Shown here: piece after piece, positions 6,705-11,816 of the stretch
Position numbering within the stretch: position 1 is the first letter of the stretch
How the letters are laid out: each line of letters begins with the position of its first letter
Source of the DNA: UBA4744 sp035282865
Lineage (GTDB): Bacteria > Actinomycetota > Acidimicrobiia > Spongiisociales > UBA4744
Direction: 5' to 3'
Assembly: GCA_035282865.1 (NCBI GenBank)
Contig: DATEVB010000014.1
Span: 1-11,820, forward strand
DNA length: 11,820 nt
Notes under the pieces: generated by a model
What the model saw: the letters and a program-made list of their open reading frames with translations, nothing else
The model's database searches: none
What the model was told of the DNA's origin: nothing
Position numbers and translations under genes: made by a program

Positions 6705-8381
6705 GTGGCTTTCGACTACGACGTGATGGTGGTCGGGAGTGGGTTCGGTGGGAGCGTGGCGGCGTTGCGCCTTACCGAGAAGGGATACCGGGTCGGCGTT
6801 CTGGAGGCCGGCAAACGGTGGGATGCAAGCTCCCTGCCCACCACGAATTGGAACGTTCGGAAATCGCTCTGGTTTCCCAAACTCGGGATGAGGGGCATCC
6901 AGCGGCTGAGTTTGCTCGACCATGCCCTCGCCCTGTCCGGCGCCGGCGTGGGAGGCGGGTCGCTGGTGTGGGGCAATGTCTGCTACGAACCGCACGGGGT
7001 CGCCCTGCGCGATCCGCAGTGGGGTCACATCACAGATTGGGAGGACGAGCTGGCCCCTCACTTCGACCAGGCGCGCCGCATGCTGGGAGTGCAGACCATC
7101 CCTGCGGAATCCACATCGGACGGCGTGCTTCGCTCCGTCGCGGCGCACTTCGGAGTGGAGGATACGTTCACATTGACCCCGGTGGCTGTGCATTTCGGGA
7201 AGAAAGGAGTCGAGGAGCCCGATCCCTACTTCGGAGGTGAGGGCCCGACCCGGACCGGCTGCATCGAGTGCGGCGGATGCATGGTCGGCTGTCGCTACAA
7301 CGCCAAGAACACGCTGGACAAGAACTACCTCTACCTGGCGGAGAAACATGGGGTGGTGGTCTATCCCGAGCATCAGGTTATCGACGTGGTACCGCTGGAT
7401 GGCGGAGGGTATCGAGTAATGACCGAACGGCCCGGAGCATGGTTCCGCAAACGTTCCCGGTCGTTCACCGCCGGACAGGTCGTCTTTGCCGCCGGAGCGT
7501 TGGGAACCGCCCGACTTTTGCATTCACTGCGGGACAGCGGCCGGCTTCCCAACCTCTCGCCGCGACTGGGATACCACGTGCGCACCAACTCCGAGACGAT
7601 TGTCGGGGCGGTGGCGGCCGATGCATCAGTGGACTACTCCCAAGGCGTCGCCATCAGCTCCTCGATCCATCCTGAGGCACAAACGCACATCGAGGTGGTT
7701 CGGTACCCGGCCGGAAGCAACGCGATGGGATTGCTGGGGACCATTCTCGTTGAAGGAGGTGGGGATTCACCAAGGTGGGCGCGGTTCGTGGGAGCCTGTC
7801 TGCGGCACCCGATTGCTTTCTTGCGCTCGTTGTCCGTGTACCGGTGGTCGGAGCGGGCGGTGATCTTTCTCGTCATGCAGAGCCTGGACAACAGCCTTCG
7901 CTTGCAGTTCCGTAAGGGTCTCTTTGGACGGCGTCCTATGACCGAGCAGGAAACCGGAAAACCGAGCCCTACCTACATCCCGGTTGCCAACGAGGCCGCC
8001 CGGGCGGCCGCTGCTCGTATAGGCGGGCTGCCGATGAGCAGCATCAACGAGGTGCTGCTCGATAGCCCCGTTACCGCCCATTTGCTGGGGGGTGCCTGCA
8101 TAGGCGACTCAGCAAACACGGGTGTGATCGATCCATACCATCGTGTCTACGGCTACGAAGGTCTGCATGTCGTCGACGGTTCGACGGTCACCGCCAATCT
8201 GGGCGCTAACCCTTCGCTTACCATCACCGCCATGGCCGAGCGGTCGATGTCCCTGTGGCCCAATCTCGGCCAGCCCGATCCGCGCCCACCCCCGGGAGAG
8301 CCTTATCAGCGTTTGGAGCCGGTGAGGCCGCTCCGGCCGGTAGTGCCGGCGGGAGCCCCGGCGTCGCTCAACCGGATGTGA
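6705..8381 (+). CDS. choD: GMC-family FAD oxidoreductase, ChoD-like (cholesterol oxidase homologue)
   Basis: 558 residues if begun at GTG 6705, where the protein starts (M)AFDYDVMVVGSGFGGS as in mycobacterial ChoD; an earlier in-frame start (6579) has no support. The FAD dinucleotide loop GSGFGG is at 11-16, followed by LEAGKRW and GAGVGGGSLVWGN. A cysteine cluster C186-x2-C189-x2-C192-x3-C196 precedes AKNTLDKNYLYLAE. The C-terminal GMC domain has TAHLLGGACIGD and DPYHRVYGYEGLHVVDGS, then NLGANPSLTI with the active-site His/Asn pair. The length is close to the 578-residue ChoD. It likely oxidises a steroid or other polycyclic alcohol using O2 or another acceptor; true cholesterol oxidase activity is unproven for many homologues. 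No signal peptide is seen, so it is probably cytoplasmic or membrane-associated. Confidence 0.88.
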   Translation: MAFDYDVMVVGSGFGGSVAALRLTEKGYRVGVLEAGKRWDASSLPTTNWNVRKSLWFPKLGMRGIQRLSLLDHALALSGAGVGGGSLVWGNVCYEPHGVALRDPQWGHITDWEDELAPHFDQARRMLGVQTIPAESTSDGVLRSVAAHFGVEDTFTLTPVAVHFGKKGVEEPDPYFGGEGPTRTGCIECGGCMVGCRYNAKNTLDKNYLYLAEKHGVVVYPEHQVIDVVPLDGGGYRVMTERPGAWFRKRSRSFTAGQVVFAAGALGTARLLHSLRDSGRLPNLSPRLGYHVRTNSETIVGAVAADASVDYSQGVAISSSIHPEAQTHIEVVRYPAGSNAMGLLGTILVEGGGDSPRWARFVGACLRHPIAFLRSLSVYRWSERAVIFLVMQSLDNSLRLQFRKGLFGRRPMTEQETGKPSPTYIPVANEAARAAAARIGGLPMSSINEVLLDSPVTAHLLGGACIGDSANTGVIDPYHRVYGYEGLHVVDGSTVTANLGANPSLTITAMAERSMSLWPNLGQPDPRPPPGEPYQRLEPVRPLRPVVPAGAPASLNRM

Positions 8382-8401
8382 CTCACCCGTTCTGTAGGGT
8401 G

Positions 8402-8501
8402 CTCACTCGTCGCCATTAAAGTACCGGCGGTTGTGGGAAGATCGGAACGACGTGTGGGCGTTCCGGTGAGTGGATCGCCGTGCTGGACCACGACGAGTGA
8501 G
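8402..8501. ncRNA. Nested three-helix hairpin element (candidate structured RNA)
   Basis: Twenty bp after the ChoD-like stop, three inverted repeats are nested exactly inside one another. P1 is CTCACTCGTCG (8402-8412) with CGACGAGTGAG (8491-8501), 11 bp perfect. P2 is 8425-8432 with 8473-8480, 8 pairs including two G-U. P3 is CGGAACG (8443-8449) with CGTTCCG (8459-8465), 7 bp, closing a 9-nt loop. Internal loops of about 10 nt per side separate the helices. No T-run follows, so it is not a classical terminator. It matches no RNA family I recognise (not SRP, 6S or tmRNA). It may be a 3' UTR structure, a small RNA on either strand, or a processing signal. Confidence 0.4.
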
Positions 8502-8570
8502 AGGGAGAGCCTGACCAGGGCTCCCAGACCGATGTTGTCTCCCACCGCCCCCTGTGCCCGGCAGGCCCCC

Positions 8571-8576
8571 TACAAT
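8571..8576 (+). promoter_or_regulatory. -10 box of the tRNA gene
   Basis: TACAAT lies 9 bp before the first base of the mature tRNA, as expected for a tRNA promoter whose transcript starts a few bases before the acceptor stem. I find no clear -35. The 205-bp gap after the ChoD-like gene contains no protein gene; a second hairpin, GGGAG (8503-8507) with CTCCC (8521-8525), lies in it. Confidence 0.5.
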
Positions 8577-8585
8577 CTTTCGGTC

Positions 8586-8662
8586 GGGCCCGTAGCTCAG
8601 TCGGTCAGAGCAGCGGACTCATAATCCGTAGGTCGCAGGTTCGAGTCCTGCCGGGCCCACCA
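8586..8662 (+). tRNA. tRNA with anticodon CAT (elongator Met, or Ile2)
   Basis: A complete cloverleaf is present: acceptor GGGCCCG/CGGGCCC, D arm GCTC-AGTCGGTCA-GAGC, and anticodon arm GCGGA-CTCATAA-TCCGT with anticodon CAT at 8620-8622. The variable loop is AGGTC, the T arm GCAGG-TTCGAGT-CCTGC, discriminator A, and CCA is encoded at 8660-8662. A paired G1-C72 and the lack of three G-C pairs at the base of the anticodon stem exclude the initiator. It is either elongator Met or the isoleucine tRNA whose C34 is modified to lysidine. C4-G69 and C5-G68, which in E. coli favour lysidine synthesis, are present, but I do not rely on them in this lineage. Confidence 0.95.
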
Positions 8663-8998
8663 GAGAAAGCCCTTGTATTGATTGGGGGCCCTTCCACTTG
8701 CTGGTAGGTGGTCACGTAGCGTGGGCCTTGGGAGGGGTCCCGGTCGTGACGTGAAAGCCCTGGGCGTTTGGGCCCGTTGAGCTGATCGTTCCGGGACCCG
8801 CTCTCGAGCAGACTCGGTTGAGGAAATTGGTGGGATTCTGGCTGGCCTGGCCGCGCCCTGGGTCCCACAGCCTTCTGCGGGTGTTGGTGTAACGGAGCGG
8901 CCCGCCTTCGGGGCGCGATTTGCAGCTGGCGACGGAGCACGTCGACATTGCTCCGGCGTAGTATGCCCTCTTCGGTCTACGCGTTGTGCGGGGACGCG
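8663..8998. other. Non-coding stretch rich in inverted repeats
   Basis: I see no protein gene in these 336 bp. Instead there is a perfect 9-bp inverted repeat, GGGTCCCGG (8735-8743) with CCGGGACCC (8791-8799). Then come consecutive small hairpins: 8864-8881 (CCCACAG/CTGCGGG, CCTT loop), 8897-8916 (GCGGCCCG/CGGGGCGC, CCTT loop), 8933-8955 (CGGAGC/GCTCCG) and 8956-8982 (GCGTAG/CTACGC). The last two abut without a gap. The stretch could be the tRNA trailer and its terminator, the 3' region of the cytochrome transcript, or a structured RNA gene. Confidence 0.4.
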
Positions 8999-8999
8999 A

Positions 9000-9028
9000 G
9001 AGGGCCCGGGGTTTCCCTCCGGGCCCTC
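9000..9028 (-). terminator. GC-rich terminator hairpin downstream of the cytochrome c gene
   Basis: GAGGGCCCGG (9000-9009) pairs perfectly with CCGGGCCCTC (9019-9028) over 10 bp, and one G-U plus one G-C pair extend it inward. It lies 13 bp past the cytochrome stop on the minus strand. No T-run follows on either strand, so its strength as an intrinsic terminator is uncertain; position and stability support the call. Confidence 0.6.
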
Positions 9029-9041
9029 CACGCGGTGTTGC

Positions 9042-9836
9042 CTAGGCGGACGGGAGGGTCTGAGCGAAGCTCAGCACCTTGAGCACATCCTCGAGGCTCC
9101 AGCCGATCTTCATTGCTGCGGGCATGGCCGATCCGGGTTGGCCCACCCGGATCTTGTGGAAGAACTCCCAGGGGTTGTCGGTGGCGATGGTTCCCACATA
9201 TTCGGGTTCGTCGTCGCTCCCGAAGTTGAGCGTCTTGCCGTCGGCTCCGTGGCAGGCTGCACATCCGGTCTCGTATAGCGTCTCGCCGGCACCAGCATCG
9301 CCTCCGATGGCCTGCTTGTCGTCGCCGATCATCGGTGCGTAGTCGGCCAGGCCTTCCAGGATGAATGTGGCCAGGTCGGCGACCGCCTCTTCTCCCATGA
9401 CCGAGAAGTCATGATCCGGATCCACCTGCCCCGATATCTGGGCTACCAGATCCTCGAACGGCTTTGACTGGGCGTCGAACACACCGGGGAAACCAGTCTG
9501 ATGCGAACCCGACCCGTAGGCACCCTCGGCACCCTTGTAATCCCAGCCGTGACATTCCTTACATCGCCAGGAGTCTTTCCCGGACCGCTCATTGGTGGTC
9601 TGACGTGCCCACATGGGGTTGTCGTCGGTCGGTTCATCCAACCCAACCACGACCCACCACTCGTCGTACAAGAGGCCACCTGTCACCGCATCCCCTTCGA
9701 TCATCGTGGGCGTGGTGGCTTGGGTGGTGGTGGTTATAGCCTGTGTGGTAGTGGTATCCGAGGAATCTCCGTCACCGCACGCGGCCAGGGCAAACGCAAC
9801 CACGAGCAGCACGATCAAGGTCTTGACACGATTCAC
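9042..9836 (-). CDS. Lipid-anchored diheme c-type cytochrome
   Basis: 264 residues from GTG 9836, chosen because CTGGAGG lies 8 nt upstream; a TTG at 9854 would place the ribosome-binding site inside the gene. A lipoprotein signal peptide (VKTLIVLLVVAFALAAC) has its lipobox Cys at residue 20, and a Thr-rich spacer follows (about 26-44). Two heme c sites are present, CKECH (92-96) and CAACH (192-196). Candidate distal ligands are Met238 in GSAMPAAMKIGW for the second heme and possibly Met147 in DFSVMGEE for the first. WWVVVGLDEP and WRCKECHGWDYKG recur in cytochromes of this type. The protein should sit outside the cytoplasmic membrane and carry electrons. It lies downstream of the MerR gene on the same strand after a terminator, so it probably has its own promoter. 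Confidence 0.9.
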   Translation of the reverse strand: MNRVKTLIVLLVVAFALAACGDGDSSDTTTTQAITTTTQATTPTMIEGDAVTGGLLYDEWWVVVGLDEPTDDNPMWARQTTNERSGKDSWRCKECHGWDYKGAEGAYGSGSHQTGFPGVFDAQSKPFEDLVAQISGQVDPDHDFSVMGEEAVADLATFILEGLADYAPMIGDDKQAIGGDAGAGETLYETGCAACHGADGKTLNFGSDDEPEYVGTIATDNPWEFFHKIRVGQPGSAMPAAMKIGWSLEDVLKVLSFAQTLPSA

Positions 9837-9996
9837 GAGTGCAACCTCCAGCAACTTCGCGACGATTTGAAGAATTCATCGTACACGGTATGGACGGGGC
9901 CGGTGCGGCGGTTGGGTAATCGGGTGGCGCCGGCTGCAATCGATTCCCGTATGGTTCAGGTACGGCCCCGGTGGGGGGCGGAGATTCGGGCGTCGC

Positions 9997-10017
9997 GGCC
10001 GAGCGCCTCGCTCGGCC
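9997..10017 (-). terminator. Terminator hairpin after the MerR gene
   Basis: GGCCGAGCG-CCT-CGCTCGGCC is a perfect 9-bp stem with a 3-nt loop, ending 19 bp past the MerR stop codon on the minus strand. No T-run is present. The rest of the 200-bp gap between the MerR and cytochrome genes (9837-10036) holds no gene; a possible -10 (TACGAT, minus strand) for the cytochrome lies near 9880. Confidence 0.55.
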
Positions 10018-10036
10018 TCTCTCGAGATCGAGGTTG

Positions 10037-10516
10037 CTACGTTTCGGGGTGGCTGTGGCCGGCTCGCGTCAACTGGTGGATGTGGATGCTGGGGACGTGT
10101 CTGGTCGCCCCGGCATCTTCCATTCGGGCGATGGTCTGGCAGCGGTTCGGATCCGAGCATGCGGCAGGATCGAGGCTACGGGCGCGATCGGTGAAAGCCG
10201 CCAGTTGCGTTCTGGTCTTCTTGAGTGACTTGATGTGCTGGTCGAGGTCCTGCAGGTGGCGCTCGAGCAGGTGAACGACGTGGTCGCAAGTGCTCTCTCC
10301 TTGATCGCGGAGCTCGAGGATGGCGCCGATCTCTGTGAGGCTGAGACCACTGGCCTGAGCGTCGCGGATGAAGAGGAGCCTTTCAACCGCATCCGGTTGG
10401 TAGATGCGGTAGCCGTTGTCCGCCCGTTCGGGCGGGGGTACGAGCCCGATGGCTTCGTAATAGCGAACCGTCTTGGTGGAAACCCCGGTCTGGCGGGAGA
10501 GTTCTCCGATGTTCAT
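10037..10516 (-). CDS. MerR-family metal-type transcriptional regulator
   Basis: 159 residues from ATG 10516. The N-terminal winged helix MNIGELSRQTGVSTKTVRYY (1-20) with EAIGLVPPP, and NGYRIYQPDAV (34-44), is canonical MerR. IRDAQASGLSLTEIGAIL leads into a long dimerisation helix (about 80-110, HLLERHLQDLDQHIKSL). Cysteines at 77, 120 and 126 occupy the regions of the metal ligands in MerR, ZntR and CueR. The pair is spaced C-x5-C (CSDPNRC), shorter than in MerR or CueR, and the C-terminal tail is His-rich (H140, H144, H146, H154, H156). SoxR-type [2Fe-2S] cysteines are absent. It probably senses a thiophilic or borderline metal ion and twists the adjacent long-spacer promoter. Which metal cannot be told. 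Confidence 0.92.
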   Translation of the reverse strand: MNIGELSRQTGVSTKTVRYYEAIGLVPPPERADNGYRIYQPDAVERLLFIRDAQASGLSLTEIGAILELRDQGESTCDHVVHLLERHLQDLDQHIKSLKKTRTQLAAFTDRARSLDPAACSDPNRCQTIARMEDAGATRHVPSIHIHQLTRAGHSHPET

Positions 10517-10532
10517 ACCGTCATCATACCGC

Positions 10533-10564
10533 TTGACATTCCATTCGAATGGAAGGTGTACGTT
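10533..10564 (+). promoter_or_regulatory. MerR-type operator/promoter of the Rieske gene (copy 1)
   Basis: TTGACA (-35, 10533-10538) and TACGTT (-10, 10559-10564) are separated by 20 bp, the long spacer typical of MerR-activated promoters. The spacer holds a perfect 16-bp dyad, TTCCATTCGAATGGAA (10539-10554). It extends to 22 bp with a single mismatched pair (10536-10557). The MerR start codon is 17 bp to the left on the other strand, and the Rieske gene begins about 90 bp to the right. The regulator therefore most likely controls the Rieske gene. Confidence 0.85.
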
Positions 10565-10654
10565 GGTGAGGTGAGAGCTTAGATTCCGTCTGTCGGCCGG
10601 GGATCGTTCGCCTCTTGCCGCCGGGCCGATGGATGGGTCGGATGTGGAGGCCTC

Positions 10655-11137
10655 GTGAGTGATCCCATCGACCGCCGCAAGTTTCTCGCTAGAGCTGTTG
10701 GGGTGATGGTTGCCTTCATTGCGGCAGGGATCGGCATCCCCGCCGTCGCCTTTGTGGTCGGGCCGTCGAGAAAAACGGGAACCGGACCTGAAGTCGTGTC
10801 ACTGGGTTCGGCCAAAGGTGTTGAGATAGGGACGCCCACCTTGTTCAAAGCCGCAGTGGAACGGAAGAGCGGCTGGTTGACGACCGAGGAGAGTCTTGGC
10901 GTCTACGTCAAGACCGGCGATGGACGCAACTTCGTTGGTATGTCGAACATCTGCACCCATCTGGGTTGCCGGGTCCGGTGGGTCGAAGACGAGAGGAAGT
11001 TCTATTGCCCCTGCCACGCCGGGATCTTCGATGAGGATGGCAACGTGGTCTCCGGACCGCCTCCCCGTCCGCTCGACCGCTATGAAATCACAGTCGACGA
11101 CGGGAGGCTCCTCCTGCATCTCGACGAGACACCGTAG
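10655..11137 (+). CDS. Tat-exported Rieske [2Fe-2S] protein
   Basis: 160 residues from GTG 10655, behind GGAGG. The N-terminus DPIDRRKFLARAVG (Arg7-Arg8) plus a hydrophobic helix to about residue 35 is a twin-arginine signal/anchor, so the folded cluster domain sits outside the membrane. The Rieske motifs are CTHLGC (100-105) and CPCHAG (118-123). The cluster ligands are Cys100, His102, Cys118 and His121, and Cys105-Cys120 form the usual disulfide. SGPPPRPLDRYEI completes the fold. This is the QcrA/PetC type found in cytochrome bc complexes, but no cytochrome b gene is adjacent. It may serve a distant bc complex or act with the nearby diheme cytochrome; the latter is inference. It lies behind the MerR-type promoter. 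Confidence 0.93.
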   Translation: MSDPIDRRKFLARAVGVMVAFIAAGIGIPAVAFVVGPSRKTGTGPEVVSLGSAKGVEIGTPTLFKAAVERKSGWLTTEESLGVYVKTGDGRNFVGMSNICTHLGCRVRWVEDERKFYCPCHAGIFDEDGNVVSGPPPRPLDRYEITVDDGRLLLHLDETP

Positions 11138-11149
11138 CAAATCGGGGTC

Positions 11150-11428
11150 TCGGTCGATGTGTCGCCATGGGTTGGCTGGTGGATGTCTGCGGCGGGTCCC
11201 GGTCCGGTCGGGCGTTCCTGCTGGGTTAGGGCGATCGTCTGGCAGGGCCGGGGTCGGCGCATTAACCAGGATCGGCTGATGGGCGGAAAGCCCGGCGCCA
11301 CTTGTTGATGCGCTGGTGTCGTGCAGGTGACGCTCGAGCAGGTGGTCCGGGTCCAACGGTATCTGGTTCGTAAATAGGTGAGCCGGCTGGCTCCCGATCG
11401 GGGTGGAGGCAGCAGCCCCTCTCCTCGC
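11150..11428 (-). pseudogene. Heavily deleted second copy of the merR gene
   Basis: On the minus strand, pieces of the intact MerR at 10037-10516 reappear in the same order in shifting frames. GSPIYEPDTV near 11357-11384 matches GYRIYQPDAV. It is followed at once by DHLLERHLHD (near 11325-11350), matching HLLERHLQD. PCQTIA near 11227-11245 matches RCQTIA, and DIHQPTHGD near 11165-11188 matches IHIHQLTRAG. The nucleotide match is strong around CACCTGCTCGAGCG. Most of the helix-turn-helix (about 74 bp), about 105 bp between the IYEPDTV and HLLERHL blocks, and about 30 bp before CQTIA are missing. No start codon survives. It abuts the Rieske stop on one side and the second operator on the other, repeating the layout of the intact copy. 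Confidence 0.8.
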
Positions 11429-11460
11429 TTGACATTCCAGTCGAATGGAAGGTGTACGGT
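11429..11460 (+). promoter_or_regulatory. MerR-type operator/promoter, copy 2
   Basis: TTGACA (11429-11434), a 20-bp spacer with TTCCAGTCGAATGGAA (11435-11450), and TACGGT (11455-11460). It matches copy 1 at 30 of 32 positions; one difference spoils the central symmetry (T to G) and one lies in the -10. Flanking DNA on the right is not similar to copy 1. It should still bind the intact MerR protein encoded 900 bp away. Confidence 0.82.
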
Positions 11461-11816
11461 GCCTTGATCACAGACTCCCGATCCTTCCCAAGGCTCCCGG
11501 GAAGTGTGCTGAGCACAAGACCTCGAGACCGGAGGGTCGACATGAAGATCCAAGCATCAAGAGGGCAGATGGCAGGATGGAAAAACCCCACCCCAGGTGG
11601 GGCGCCGGGCAGACCCAACATGGCACGTCAAATCGCCTACGGGTTCCCCGTTCCGGACCGGCTAACAGAAACCATGCCGAGAACCTGCCAACCCGAGGCA
11701 GCTCCTGACATCCAGCCTCACCGCCGGTGGCCGACAGCGCGGATCCGACCGGGGTGTGCCGGGGTTCGTTGGGCACAAGCTGGTGCGTTGGTCGCCGCCC
11801 GGACCAGGAGGCCACG
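11461..11816. other. No recognisable gene downstream of operator copy 2
   Basis: A GGAGGG ribosome-binding site 5 nt before ATG 11542 opens a frame without stop to the window edge (93 codons). Its composition (Pro/Arg-rich, MKIQASRGQMAGWKNPTPGG...) does not look like a conserved protein, and a strong hairpin lies inside it. A 13-bp dyad, TGTGCT-G-AGCACA, is at 11505-11517. The stretch may be the remnant of whatever operator copy 2 once drove. I cannot name it. Confidence 0.35.
11581..11602 (-). terminator. Intrinsic terminator reading leftward
   Basis: On the minus strand CCCCACC-TGG-GGTGGGG forms a perfect 7-bp stem with a 3-nt loop, followed immediately by TTTTT. This is the best intrinsic terminator in the window. 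Its orientation implies a minus-strand transcript arriving from the right of 11602. No minus-strand gene can be recognised between it and the window edge, so its source is either beyond the window or lost. Confidence 0.65.

Noticed and set aside
8402..8525. Rho-independent terminator of the ChoD-like gene
   Set aside because: The helices are large and nested and no T-run follows, so it was listed as a structured element instead.
8597..9031. Long minus-strand frame ending in a QDSNLRPTDYESAAL-like peptide
   Set aside because: This peptide is the well-known spurious product of reading a tRNA gene antisense; the tRNA cloverleaf at 8586-8662 explains it.
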